NCBI GenBank assembly: GCA_021813765.1
Contig: JAKAJM010000012.1
Coordinates: 1 to 49,673, forward strand
Direction: 5' to 3'
DNA from: Nitrospirota bacterium
GTDB taxonomy: Bacteria; Nitrospirota; Thermodesulfovibrionia; Thermodesulfovibrionales; JdFR-88
DNA: 49,673 nt
The position numbers and the translations under genes are program-made. Below the pieces are notes generated by a model. That model saw nothing but the letters and a program-made list of their open reading frames with translations. It had not been told where the DNA came from and ran no database searches. This document shows, piece after piece, positions 1-8,034 of the stretch (the first letter of the stretch is position 1; every line of letters begins with the position of its first letter).

Positions 1-1
1 T

Positions 2-136
2 GCGCTCGAAGCGCTTCTGTCCGATGAGGGCAGAAGGGAGGAAATGGGCGGCAGGGCCAGGGAGTTTTATCTTGAGCGCTCCGGGGCCGTCCGAAGGACG
101 GTGGATGCAATAATGGCCCATCTTGAGACGAATTAA
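2..136 (+). CDS. waaA: 3' end of Kdo transferase WaaA/KdtA (partial)
   Basis: An open frame enters from the window edge and stops at TAA. The last 44 residues (ending AHLETN) show the pattern of the C-terminal helix of 3-deoxy-D-manno-octulosonic acid transferase: a 'MGGRAREFYLERSGAVRRT' stretch followed by a short tail. This enzyme adds Kdo to lipid IVA at the inner face of the cytoplasmic membrane. lpxK follows on the same strand, a common pairing in lipid A/Kdo loci, which supports the call. Only the tail is visible, so another GT-B glycosyltransferase is possible. Confidence 0.6.
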   Translation, partial: ALEALLSDEGRREEMGGRAREFYLERSGAVRRTVDAIMAHLETN

Positions 137-199
137 CGATTTTCTTTTCTTTGGCTATTCAGAAGATCAGGGATTTTTACCCGGGGAGTATAGGGTTGA

Positions 200-429
200 T
201 ATCTGCCCCGGTCCTTGGGGAGGGAGCAAGCGGACGGATGCCGAATTGCCGCATTTTTGACCATCGTTTGCCTCTTCGCCCTGAAGACACCCGTAACGGA
301 ACTCTCTGCATACGCCCGGAACAGCGCGACCCGGACGAAAGGGCCGGGCATATACAGCCATACAAAAAAAGTGCACCCGCACAAAATCTGAAGGACCTCT
401 TCTTTTGGGCCACGCTTCGGGTTAGAATA
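200..429 (+). repeat. Dispersed intergenic repeat, copy A
   Basis: This segment between waaA and lpxK is clearly related to 43426-43661. Shared blocks in the same order include GCGGACGGATG, CTTCGCCCTGAAGACA (274-289 here), GGACGAAAGGGCC/TGACGAAAGGGCC (about 333-345), GTGC-CC-GCACAAAATC, TTCTTTTG and a terminal TAGAATA. It has a short GC hairpin around 331-349. Open frames across it are short and are not kept in the other copy, which has a 1-base indel relative to this one, so it is probably not protein coding. It ends immediately before the lpxK start, so its TAGAAT box may act as a -10 element. Its nature (MITE relic, small RNA or regulatory element) is unknown. Confidence 0.7.
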
Positions 430-434
430 GAAAA

Positions 435-1427
435 GTGAAAGGTCTTTTTGAGCTTGCATATTACCTTGGCTACAGGCTCGACAAGCGGCGAAAGTCAAAG
501 GGCGCCAAATCGCTTCCGGGCTTCGTGATAAGCGTGGGCAACCTCACGACCGGAGGCACGGGCAAGACATCGCTTGTGATATCCCTTACCCGCTTCCTGA
601 AAGATAAAAATCATCATATTGCCATCCTCACAAGAGGATACAAGGGCAGCCTCCCGGGGCCCGCGCTTATAACTCCGGAGCTTGACGCAGGGCAGGCGGG
701 CGATGAGCCGCTCATGATGGCCTCGGAGCTTCCGGGTGTTCCCGTGATAAAAGGTGCTGACAGGTACGAGGCCGGCCTTTATGCGGGAGCTGTTGCTAGG
801 GCGTCAAATGACGTTCCGCCCGGCCTGTTCATCCTTGATGACGGATTTCAGCACTGGAGGCTCAAGCGCGACCTGGACATCCTTCTGCTGAGCGCAACGG
901 ACCCTTTCTATCTTGAAAAGCTCATACCGGTGGGCAGCCTTCGTGAGCCCCTGTCCGCCATGAGCAGGGCGGACATCATAGTGGTCAGCAAGGCCAGGGA
1001 GGTCCCCGAGTCCTATGAGAGGGAGATAAGAAGATATAACGCCCATGCCCCGGTATATCCGGCCTGGTACGAGGCTTGCCGCGTGGTCTGCAGCGCGACC
1101 GGCGCCGCTTATCCGGTTGACTGCCTGCGAGGAAAGGAGGTCTTCGCCTTTGCGGGGATCGGGGAGCCCTATTCTTTCAGGCAGAGCCTCATTGAGGCGG
1201 GAGCGGTCATAAAAGGTTTTATGGAGTTCAGGGACCATCACATGTTCAGCCAGGCAGATATCGGCCGCATAAAAAACAAGGCCTGCGGGCTGTGGATTCT
1301 CACAACCGAAAAGGATATAATGAGATTCGGGGACGCCTGCCGGAAGGAGACCGGCTTTTATTCCCTGTCCGTTGAGATGCGTACGGGAGCCGGTTTCTAT
1401 GAGGAGGTCCTTAGGAGGGCCGGATAG
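435..1427 (+). CDS. lpxK: Tetraacyldisaccharide 4'-kinase LpxK
   Basis: LpxK phosphorylates the 4' position of the lipid A disaccharide to give lipid IVA, working at the inner membrane. The 330-residue product matches the usual family length. It has an N-terminal hydrophobic/amphipathic stretch, a P-loop GGTGKTS at residues 40-46, and the conserved DDGFQH motif near residue 136. A C-terminal block (FAFAGIGEP, then FRDHH and TTEKD) is also typical of LpxK. The start is GTG, with a TAGAAT box 6 bases upstream and no Shine-Dalgarno sequence. The neighbour waaA performs the next steps of the same pathway. Confidence 0.93.
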   Translation: MKGLFELAYYLGYRLDKRRKSKGAKSLPGFVISVGNLTTGGTGKTSLVISLTRFLKDKNHHIAILTRGYKGSLPGPALITPELDAGQAGDEPLMMASELPGVPVIKGADRYEAGLYAGAVARASNDVPPGLFILDDGFQHWRLKRDLDILLLSATDPFYLEKLIPVGSLREPLSAMSRADIIVVSKAREVPESYEREIRRYNAHAPVYPAWYEACRVVCSATGAAYPVDCLRGKEVFAFAGIGEPYSFRQSLIEAGAVIKGFMEFRDHHMFSQADIGRIKNKACGLWILTTEKDIMRFGDACRKETGFYSLSVEMRTGAGFYEEVLRRAG

Positions 1428-1506
1428 TATTCAATAGATTTTTTTCCGCTGCTTGTAACTTGCCGCTTGTATTCTAGTTTTGCTTTGGGGGGGGGAGACA
1501 ACTGGC

Positions 1507-1905
1507 ATGATCAAGTACCTGAATGTCCGCAGCAAACAGAGAAACGAGTTCATAGACATAACCGCCCAGGTCGAGGAGGCCCTTGGGGAGTCCGGGGTAC
1601 AGGAAGGCGTCTGCTACATATATGTGCCCCATACCACGGCCGGCGTTACCATTAACGAGGGGGCGGACCCTTCGGTGCAGCGCGATATCATAAACAGCCT
1701 TACCCGCCTTGTGCCTCATGACATGGGGTATTTCCACCGTGAGGGCAATGCCGATGCCCATGTGAAGTCCGGTCTTACCGGCGTAAGCGCCTGCGTGCCC
1801 ATCGAGGCAGGAAAGCTTACCCTCGGGACCTGGCAGTCCATCTACTTCTGTGAATTCGACGGCCCGCGCCACCGCAGGTGCGTGGTCAAGATAATCAGGG
1901 GCTAA
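1507..1905 (+). CDS. YjbQ/UPF0047 family protein
   Basis: A 132-residue protein of the YjbQ (UPF0047) family, small trimeric beta-sandwich proteins. Some members show weak thiamine-phosphate synthase activity, but the physiological role is not settled. Family signatures seen are the HTTAGVTINE block, HVKSGLTG, the LGTWQSIYFCEFDGPR segment and a basic end. The start ATG at 1507 is preferred over an upstream in-frame TTG at 1480. It lies behind a long G-run (GGGGGGGGGAGA) that can act as ribosome-binding site, and the family begins at this methionine. It is a probable single-gene unit; the gene before it ends 79 bases upstream. Confidence 0.88.
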   Translation: MIKYLNVRSKQRNEFIDITAQVEEALGESGVQEGVCYIYVPHTTAGVTINEGADPSVQRDIINSLTRLVPHDMGYFHREGNADAHVKSGLTGVSACVPIEAGKLTLGTWQSIYFCEFDGPRHRRCVVKIIRG

Positions 1906-1993
1906 AAGGAAAAGAAAAAGAAAAACCGGTTAAAGGCTCTCCTTTTAGATCAAAAAAGAAAAAAGCAAAAAACAAAAAGCTGAAGGCGCGCAT

Positions 1994-3445
1994 TTGGAAG
2001 GCAAAGACAAAAAGGCCAAAAGGTATGATGTAGTCATCGTGGGGGCCGGGCCGGCAGGCATCTTTGCCGCGATGGAATTTTTTTCTCCTTCCGGCAAGGG
2101 CGCCAAAAAAGGGAAGGCTCCGAGCGTGCTCATTATTGAAAAAGGCAGGGACATCGGCAAGCGGGTCTGCCCCATGAAGACAAAGGAGATATCCTGCGCG
2201 GCCTGCCCCCTATGCGGTCTTTTAAGCGGATGGGGCGGGGCGGGGGCCTTCAGTGATGGGAAGCTGTCTTTATCTCCCGAGGTGGGGGGATATCTTAAGG
2301 ACTACATCGGCCGGGAGACGCTTCTGGAGATGATCGACTATGTGGACGGCATCTACGTCCGGTTCGGCGCCCCCAGGGAATATTACGGTCAGGAGAGCGA
2401 GGAGCTTGAGAAAATATCCAGGGAGGCGGCCAGAAACGGACTTTTCTTCGTGCGCTCAAGGATAAGGCATATAGGCACGGACAGGGCAAAAGGGGTGCTC
2501 AGCCGGATGCGGAAATACCTTAAGGGCAAGGTTGATGTGCTGTTTGGCAGCGAAGTGGAACAGGTCCTGACCGGCTCGGAATATGGCGGCACGGGCAAGA
2601 GAAAAGCTCCCCGGGTAACGGGCGTCCGCCTTGTAACGGGGGAAGAGATAGAGGCCGGGTTTGTCATAGTCGCTCCGGGCAGGGAAGGCTCCAAGTGGCT
2701 TGAAAAGGAGGTGCATAGGCTCGGGCTTGAGACCATAAACAACCCCGTGGACATAGGCGTGAGGGTGGAGGTCCCGGCCCCCGTGATGGAGCCCCTGACA
2801 AGGGCCACTTATGAGCCCAAGCTCATCTTTTATTCAAAGGCTTTTGACGACAAGGTGAGGACTTTTTGCGTCAACCCTTATGGGGAAGTGGTAAAGGAAT
2901 ACCTGAAGGGCATATGGACCGTCAACGGCCACAGTTATTCCAGCCACAGGACGCCGAACACGAACTTTGCCCTGCTGGTGAGCACCACGTTCACCGAGCC
3001 TTTCCACGAGCCTGTCTCATACGGGAGGCACATAGCCAGGCTGGCAAACTTCCTTGGCCAGGGCGTCATAGTGCAGAGGCTTGGAGACCTCCAGAAGGGC
3101 AGGCGCTCCACGCGGGAGCGGATAGAGCGGGGCACCGTGGTCCCCACGCTCAAGGACTCAACGCCCGGGGACCTGAGCTTTGTCATACCGTACCGGTATT
3201 TAAGCGATATAATGGAGATGATGGACGCCCTGGACAAGCTGGCTCCCGGCGTAAATTCCAGGCACACGCTTCTTTATGGCGTGGAGGTGAAGTTCTATTC
3301 GATGAAACCCAAATTGACCTCTTCTCTTGAGAGCGGGATAAAAAACCTTTTTGCGGTCGGTGACGGAGCGGGGGTGAGCAGGGGGCTCGTTCAGTCTTCG
3401 GCCTCGGGGGTCATAGCGGCCAGGGAGATACTGAAAAGGCTCTGA
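1994..3445 (+). CDS. FAD-dependent oxidoreductase, COG2509 type
   Basis: A 483-residue flavoprotein. The Rossmann motif GAGPAG is at residues 17-22, followed by IIEKGRDIGKR. A cysteine-rich motif (CPMK, then CAACPLCG) runs into GWGGAGAFSDGKL, and a C-terminal NLFAVGDGAGVSRG loop closes the FAD site. This combination is typical of the uncharacterised COG2509 family of predicted dehydrogenases, whose substrate is unknown. The clustered cysteines could bind a metal or Fe-S centre, but that is inference. The start is TTG at 1994; no ATG lies in frame before the Rossmann fold. The 5' flank is A-rich with no good ribosome-binding site. Confidence 0.85.
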   Translation: MEGKDKKAKRYDVVIVGAGPAGIFAAMEFFSPSGKGAKKGKAPSVLIIEKGRDIGKRVCPMKTKEISCAACPLCGLLSGWGGAGAFSDGKLSLSPEVGGYLKDYIGRETLLEMIDYVDGIYVRFGAPREYYGQESEELEKISREAARNGLFFVRSRIRHIGTDRAKGVLSRMRKYLKGKVDVLFGSEVEQVLTGSEYGGTGKRKAPRVTGVRLVTGEEIEAGFVIVAPGREGSKWLEKEVHRLGLETINNPVDIGVRVEVPAPVMEPLTRATYEPKLIFYSKAFDDKVRTFCVNPYGEVVKEYLKGIWTVNGHSYSSHRTPNTNFALLVSTTFTEPFHEPVSYGRHIARLANFLGQGVIVQRLGDLQKGRRSTRERIERGTVVPTLKDSTPGDLSFVIPYRYLSDIMEMMDALDKLAPGVNSRHTLLYGVEVKFYSMKPKLTSSLESGIKNLFAVGDGAGVSRGLVQSSASGVIAAREILKRL

Positions 3446-3472
3446 CACCCGGAAGATTTTTTCTTTTTTTGT

Positions 3473-3500
3473 TTGCAAAGGGCTTGGAACGTGCTATCAT
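3473..3500 (+). promoter_or_regulatory. Sigma-70-like promoter of bacterioferritin gene
   Basis: TTGCAA (3473-3478), a 16-base spacer and TATCAT (3495-3500) lie about 45 bases before the bfr start. The gene also has a strong Shine-Dalgarno sequence (GGAGGAGG near 3526), so this transcript has a normal leader. No obvious Fur-box palindrome was seen. Confidence 0.5.
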
Positions 3501-3544
3501 CTAGACCAGAAATTCATAACCGGACGGAGGAGGTCTTCTAGATC

Positions 3545-4009
3545 ATGAAAGGCAATTCCAAGCTGATCGAAAAACTTAATTCGCTTCTTGCCGACGAATT
3601 GACGGCCATCAACCAGTACATGGTGCATTCGGAGATGGCGGCCAACTGGGGATACGGGAAACTGCACGAACATTTTGAGAAGAGGGCGATCACGGAAATG
3701 AAGCACGCGGAGGCGCTTATCGGAAGGATAATCTTCCTGGAAGGCATCCCGATCGTCTCCAACCTGCGGGAGATACGCGTTGGCAGCGATGTGCCCAAGC
3801 AGCTTGACAGCGACCACAACCTGGAGGAGATCGCCATCAAGGGGTACAACGAGGGCATAAAGCTGGCCGGGGAAGTCAGCGACTTTGCCACCAGGGAGAT
3901 ACTGGAGAAAATACTCAATGATGAGGACGCCCATATCGATGGCATAGAGGAACTGCAGGACCAGATCGGCCATATGACGCTGCCTGTCTTCCTCTCCACT
4001 CAGGTTTAA
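3545..4009 (+). CDS. bfr: Bacterioferritin
   Basis: A 154-residue ferritin-like four-helix protein that stores iron as a ferric core in a 24-mer shell. All residues of the di-iron ferroxidase site are present at the same numbers as in the E. coli protein: Glu18, Glu51, His54, Glu94, Glu127 and His130. The haem ligand Met52 is also kept (EMKHAE), so haem binding at subunit interfaces is expected. The ATG is preceded by a GGAGGAGG ribosome-binding site. It appears monocistronic. No bacterioferritin-associated ferredoxin gene was found nearby. Confidence 0.95.
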   Translation: MKGNSKLIEKLNSLLADELTAINQYMVHSEMAANWGYGKLHEHFEKRAITEMKHAEALIGRIIFLEGIPIVSNLREIRVGSDVPKQLDSDHNLEEIAIKGYNEGIKLAGEVSDFATREILEKILNDEDAHIDGIEELQDQIGHMTLPVFLSTQV

Positions 4010-4064
4010 AGGATACAGGACTACTGGCAGGGAATTTTTTCTGGAAGAATATTTTTTGAAACGG

Positions 4065-4087
4065 CCCCCGCGCTTTCCGCGCGGGGG
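4065..4087. terminator. GC-rich hairpin after bfr
   Basis: A perfect 9-base stem (CCCCCGCGC / GCGCGGGGG) with a TTTCC loop lies 56 bases after the bfr stop codon. It lacks a T-tract on the + strand, so it may be a weak or factor-assisted terminator or an mRNA-stabilising hairpin. Confidence 0.4.
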
Positions 4088-4114
4088 GTCACTTTGAAGG
4101 CCCCTTCGTTTCTT

Positions 4115-4144
4115 TTGACTTTTCCTTTTTCGCGGCAATAAAAT
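4115..4144 (+). promoter_or_regulatory. Promoter giving leaderless mRNA for HlyD-type gene
   Basis: TTGACT (4115-4120), an 18-base spacer and TAAAAT (4139-4144), then only six bases to the GTG start at 4151. Transcription would begin at or within a base or two of the start codon. No ribosome-binding site precedes the gene other than a possible AGG inside this spacing. Confidence 0.6.
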
Positions 4145-4150
4145 AGGTAA

Positions 4151-5227
4151 GTGAACGCTAACACCGGCAGGCCCGCAAAAAAAAGGGCCAGGGTCGTAAT
4201 CCCGCTTCTGGCCATATTTGCGGCGGCCCTTTTTGCCGTCCTGATGGCCTTCCGCTCCGAACGGAAAAATACCGTCCCTTCAATCCATGTGACCGGGATC
4301 ATGGACGGGTACGAAATCAACCTCTCCCCAAAAATAGCCGGGCGGATCTCGTGGATCGGCGCGGGTGAAGGCGATGCGGTCAAGGCGGGCCAGACGCTGA
4401 TCACCCTGGACTGCCAGGACATAAAGGCATCGCTTGCGCAGGCTGTTGCGGCCAGGGAAAAAGCGGAGGACGGCATCAGCGCGGCAAGGGCGGAGGTGGA
4501 AAACGCAAAGGCCGGGATATTGAGCGCGGATGCGGACGAAAAAAGCGCTGCCGCGGACGTGGTGATGGCCCGGGCTCAGGAAGATGAATCCGGAAGAGAG
4601 GCCAAAAGGGCGCGAAAGCTATACAGGGAAAGCTTCATATCAACCCAGTCCCGCGACCAGTCGGTTTCCGCCTATGACGTAAACAGGGCGGCATACAACT
4701 CTTCGGTTGACAGGTTTGCCTCGGCCCGCGCAAAGGTGGAGGCCGCGGACACCGGGTTTGATGCGGCCAAAAGCCAGCTTGAGTCCGCAAAGGCAATGCT
4801 CGGTGAGGCGCAGGCCAACGTGGCCTATTACCAATCAAAATTGAACGATACCATCATAAAGACCCCTGTGGACGGCACCGTCATATTCAAGGCGCATGAG
4901 CAGGGAGAAACGGTCAGCCCCGGGGACGCCATCCTGACGATAGTGGACTTGAACGGCCTTTATGCAAGGGTGGACATAGACGAGACGAAGATAGGCCGAG
5001 TTGAGCTTGGCAAGCCGGCCTATATCACCGTGGACGGGCTGCCTGGAAAGGTTTTCAAGGGCAGAATCACGGAGATAGACCGGTACGCGGAGTTTGCCAC
5101 CCAAAGGGATGTGATACGGGGCAGGGAGGACATAAAGACCTTCAGGGTGAAGGTCAAGGTCCTGAACGATCCGGACAGGATATTGAAGCCTGGCATGACG
5201 GTTGAGGTAAGGATACCCCCGGGATAA
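4151..5227 (+). CDS. HlyD/EmrA-family periplasmic adaptor (membrane fusion protein)
   Basis: A 358-residue adaptor that would link an inner-membrane ABC exporter to the outer membrane or periplasm. A basic N-terminus is followed by one membrane anchor (about residues 15-34). Next come a biotinyl-lipoyl-like half (SPKIAGRISWIGAGEGDAVK), a long alanine-rich coiled-coil hairpin (about 85-230), a second lipoyl half (TPVDGTVIFKAHEQGETV) and a beta-barrel domain. It ends GMTVEVRIP, as typical adaptors do. The ATP-binding gene begins three bases after the stop, so the three genes form one operon of the YhiI/YbhG type. GTG start chosen because it directly precedes the anchor and follows the promoter at 4115-4144. 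Confidence 0.9.
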   Translation: MNANTGRPAKKRARVVIPLLAIFAAALFAVLMAFRSERKNTVPSIHVTGIMDGYEINLSPKIAGRISWIGAGEGDAVKAGQTLITLDCQDIKASLAQAVAAREKAEDGISAARAEVENAKAGILSADADEKSAAADVVMARAQEDESGREAKRARKLYRESFISTQSRDQSVSAYDVNRAAYNSSVDRFASARAKVEAADTGFDAAKSQLESAKAMLGEAQANVAYYQSKLNDTIIKTPVDGTVIFKAHEQGETVSPGDAILTIVDLNGLYARVDIDETKIGRVELGKPAYITVDGLPGKVFKGRITEIDRYAEFATQRDVIRGREDIKTFRVKVKVLNDPDRILKPGMTVEVRIPPG

Positions 5228-5230
5228 AAG

Positions 5231-6265
5231 ATGGGCGAAAGGGACAGCGTGGAAAGCGCGAGTCAGGACAAGGCAATTACCGTCTCCGGGATAACCAGGG
5301 AATTCGGTCTTGCCACCGCCGTGGACAGGATAAGCTTCGAAGTGGACAGGGGCGAGTTTTTCGGCTTTCTTGGCCCCAACGGAGCAGGCAAAACCACCCT
5401 CATAAGGATGCTAACCACTCTTCTTAAGCCCACAAGCGGGCAAGCAATCGTCTCTGGATACGATGTGGCTGAGCACCCTTCGCAGGTCAGGCGGCGCATT
5501 GGGGTTGTCCCCCAGGCCATGACCAGCGACCTGGACCTTACCGGACGCGAGAACATGGACATATACGGCCGGTTCTATGGGATCCGCTCCGCGGAGAGAA
5601 AAGAAAGGACGGACGAGCTTCTGGAGATGGTGGGCCTGGCGCAGAGGGCGGACGACCTGGTGGCCACGTATTCGGGCGGAATGAGGAGGAGACTTGAGAT
5701 CGCCCGCGTGCTTGTCCACAGGCCGGCGCTGCTTTTTCTTGACGAGCCCACCATCGGGCTGGACCCCCAGTCCAGGCGCGTGGTGTGGGAGCTCCTGAAG
5801 AAGCTCATCCGGAGCGACACGATAACGATATTCCTGACCACTCATTACATGGAAGAGGCGGAGATGCTCTGCGGCCGGGTGGCAATCATAGACGCGGGGA
5901 AGATAATTGCCATGGGGAGCCCGCCAGAGCTCAAGGCCGGCATACCGGGAAACGATATCGTTACCCTGCGCGTTGGGGGGCTTACGGATGATATCACTGC
6001 CGCCATAGGGAAATTGCCTTTCGTGCACAAGGTAAACAGGGAGGAAGATTCCGTCTCAGCCTCCGTGGAGGGCGGGGCGCAGAACCTCCCAGGGCTTATA
6101 GACATCGTTAGGGCCTCCGGGGGGACGATACTTTCGGCCTCCGTCCACGAGCAGTCCCTGGAGGACGTTTTCATCCATTACACGGGAAAGTCCATAAGGG
6201 AGGAAGAGGCAAAAAAGGTGAGCTTCCTGGTGGGGGCGGGAATGCCCAGAAGGCTTGGCGGATGA
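5231..6265 (+). CDS. ABC transporter ATP-binding protein, DrrA-like
   Basis: A 344-residue ATPase subunit of the drug/ABC-2 export class. It has the Walker A GPNGAGKTT (48-56), the signature SGGMRRRLEIAR, the Walker B LLFLDEPTIGLD and the switch histidine in FLTTHYMEEAE. The extra C-terminal domain of about 100 residues is the one found in DrrA/CcmA-type proteins that pair with ABC-2 permeases. The stop overlaps the start of the permease gene by four bases (ATGA), which indicates translational coupling. The cargo cannot be read from the sequence; export of a toxic compound or lipid is the usual role. Confidence 0.93.
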   Translation: MGERDSVESASQDKAITVSGITREFGLATAVDRISFEVDRGEFFGFLGPNGAGKTTLIRMLTTLLKPTSGQAIVSGYDVAEHPSQVRRRIGVVPQAMTSDLDLTGRENMDIYGRFYGIRSAERKERTDELLEMVGLAQRADDLVATYSGGMRRRLEIARVLVHRPALLFLDEPTIGLDPQSRRVVWELLKKLIRSDTITIFLTTHYMEEAEMLCGRVAIIDAGKIIAMGSPPELKAGIPGNDIVTLRVGGLTDDITAAIGKLPFVHKVNREEDSVSASVEGGAQNLPGLIDIVRASGGTILSASVHEQSLEDVFIHYTGKSIREEEAKKVSFLVGAGMPRRLGG

Positions 6266-7377
6266 CAAGACTTTTTGCGGTCATAGAGAGGGACCTGAAA
6301 AAGTTCAAGCGAAACCCGGTGGTGCTTGGGATGAGCATACTCATGCCTATCATCTACCTGGTGATACTTGGCAACTCTTTCCAGGGGAAACTGACCGACC
6401 TGCCCCTGGCCGTTGTCAGCCAGGACGGAGGCCCTTATGCAAAACGGCTTGTGGAATACCTGATGGCGGTTCAGGCCGGACCAAAGACCTTTTTGGTGCT
6501 GCCCATGACCGATCAGAAAAAGGCTGTGGACGGCGTCCGGACGGGGAAATACAAGGCCGCGCTCATCATACCCCCGGACTTCAGCAAAAGGGTCGTGGTG
6601 AACGGCAGGCCGGACGTGGGCCTTTTCCTTGACAACACGGACAGCATCTCAGCGGACACCATCAGGAACCTCATAGACGCCGCCCTGTCCTCGCTTGGGT
6701 CCGAATACGTCCCTGTAAGGGAGCCCGACGGAACGCCGCTTCTGAGGGACATAAACCTCTACGGCAAAGTGGACTATTACCAGTCCCTGGTGCCCGGAGT
6801 TGTGATAATGGCCATATTCCTTGGCACCCTGACCACGGGGGCTTTCAACCTGGTAATGGACCGCTTTCTTGGAATAGAGGAAAGCTACCTGCTTACACCG
6901 CTTTCCAAGGGGAACATAGTGGGAGGGCTCATCATCAGCGGCCTATTCATAACCACGATAAACGCCCTTTTCATATTCGTAGCAAGCGTGCTGATAACAG
7001 GCATCCCGCTTTCAAGGGGGTTCGGGAATTTTCTGCCCGTTTTCCTTGTGGTGGTCCTCACCACTTTGTGCCTTCTGAGCCTCATGTTCGCCATCATGGG
7101 AAGGATAAGCCACCCGCGCATAGTGGGCGTTCTGAGCGGGTTTTTGAACGTCATCCTTTTTTTCCCGAGCGGAGCCGTCTACCCGGTGGCGAGCTTCCCG
7201 GGATGGCTTAAATCATTTGCCAGGGTGAACCCGGAGGCCTACGCGGTGGATGCGATGAAATCGCTCCTCTTTAAAAATGTCGGCCTTGGAAATATCATGG
7301 GAGACCTGCTCTTTCTTTCGCTTTTCACCGCGGCAATGATGGGCCTTGCCATAGCCACCTTCAAGCGCACTCTTTAA
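6262..7377 (+). CDS. ABC-2 type transporter permease
   Basis: A 371-residue inner-membrane permease partner of the ATPase just upstream. It has the ABC-2 layout: one N-terminal membrane segment (about residues 19-37), a large extracytoplasmic domain of about 130 residues, then five hydrophobic segments in the C-terminal half, ending in KRTL. The segment PSGAVYPVASFPGWLKSFARVNPEAYAVDAMK is the conserved ABC-2 loop. The start overlaps the ATPase stop. With the HlyD-type gene it forms a three-gene export operon; no outer-membrane TolC gene is present in the window. Confidence 0.9.
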   Translation: MTRLFAVIERDLKKFKRNPVVLGMSILMPIIYLVILGNSFQGKLTDLPLAVVSQDGGPYAKRLVEYLMAVQAGPKTFLVLPMTDQKKAVDGVRTGKYKAALIIPPDFSKRVVVNGRPDVGLFLDNTDSISADTIRNLIDAALSSLGSEYVPVREPDGTPLLRDINLYGKVDYYQSLVPGVVIMAIFLGTLTTGAFNLVMDRFLGIEESYLLTPLSKGNIVGGLIISGLFITTINALFIFVASVLITGIPLSRGFGNFLPVFLVVVLTTLCLLSLMFAIMGRISHPRIVGVLSGFLNVILFFPSGAVYPVASFPGWLKSFARVNPEAYAVDAMKSLLFKNVGLGNIMGDLLFLSLFTAAMMGLAIATFKRTL

Positions 7378-7502
7378 ATTAAAAAATAAAAAACAAAGAA
7401 AACTTTTTTTCTTCAAAATCCTCTCATTATGTGATATATGTAGCTTGAGAAAGGAAAGTCTCAGATTTTTTAAAAAATCTTTCCAAAAGGAGGATGGATA
7501 TC

Positions 7503-7793
7503 ATGGCGGTAAAGAAAACTGGCGAAAAGGGGGCGAAGGCCCCGCAGAAAAAAGCCGCAGCCACAAGGGCCGCTGCGAAAAAGCCGGCCAAAGCGGTGAA
7601 GGCGGCAGCCAGACCCGCTAAAACTGCCGCAAAGACAAAGAGACCGGCTGCAAGGAAACCCGCGGGAAGCGCCGCTCCCAAGGAGGCCCGCTATGGCTGC
7701 GAGGTTTGCGGTCTCATGGTCACCGTGGACGAGTGGGGAGACATGAATATGGTGAACATAGTCTGCTGCGGGGAGCAGATGCAGCCGGTTTAG
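7503..7793 (+). CDS. Desulforedoxin-like metal-binding protein with H1-like basic tail
   Basis: A 96-residue protein in two parts. Residues 1-60 are a Lys/Ala/Pro-rich tail with AKKPAK-type repeats like histone H1 or AlgP tails. Residues 62-96 carry a CxxC (Cys66, Cys69) and an adjacent Cys pair (Cys88-Cys89) in the spacing of desulforedoxin and the N-terminal domain of desulfoferrodoxin (CEVCG, then VCCGEQM). A rubredoxin-like Fe or Zn site is expected. The ATG at 7503 is chosen because AGGAGG ends ten bases before it; the ATG at 7494 touches the ribosome-binding site. The combination suggests a DNA- or polyanion-bound redox or metal protein, which is inference. Confidence 0.75.
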   Translation: MAVKKTGEKGAKAPQKKAAATRAAAKKPAKAVKAAARPAKTAAKTKRPAARKPAGSAAPKEARYGCEVCGLMVTVDEWGDMNMVNIVCCGEQMQPV

Positions 7794-7808
7794 ATAAAAA
7801 AAGAACGA

Positions 7809-7853
7809 CGAGGGGCCCCCCTCGGGGCCCCGGTTGCTTTAAGCCCTTCGGGC
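7809..7853 (+). terminator. GC-rich hairpins after the desulforedoxin-like gene
   Basis: CGAGGGG/CCCCTCG (7809-7824), overlapping two GGGGCCCC palindromes, is followed by a GCCC-TTC-GGGC mini-hairpin at about 7842-7853. There is no long T-run. The rest of 7854-8034, between this gene and the end of nuoM, holds no recognisable gene on either strand. Confidence 0.35.
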
Positions 7854-8034
7854 GCCGCATGTGCAGGAAAGATATGCCAGGTGCCTGCCAGTCAGGGGCA
7901 GGCGCATACCGTCCCGCCTTCGCAGACTGGTTGAAGGTCCAAACTCCGTTATTGCGGATAATTTTCCCCCGGGAAAAGATCATTAAAGCGGGCAGTGATT
8001 TTCCCTCAACAAGTAGAAAGCCGCTGGAGTCCGG

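Noticed and set aside
331-349. Covarying RNA stem in the dispersed repeat
   Set aside because: Both copies can form a small hairpin around GACGAAAGGG, but the paired positions do not change in a consistently compensating way with only two copies.
151-438. Short open frames inside repeat copy A
   Set aside because: They are not conserved in copy B, which carries a 1-base indel relative to A, and lack ribosome-binding sites.
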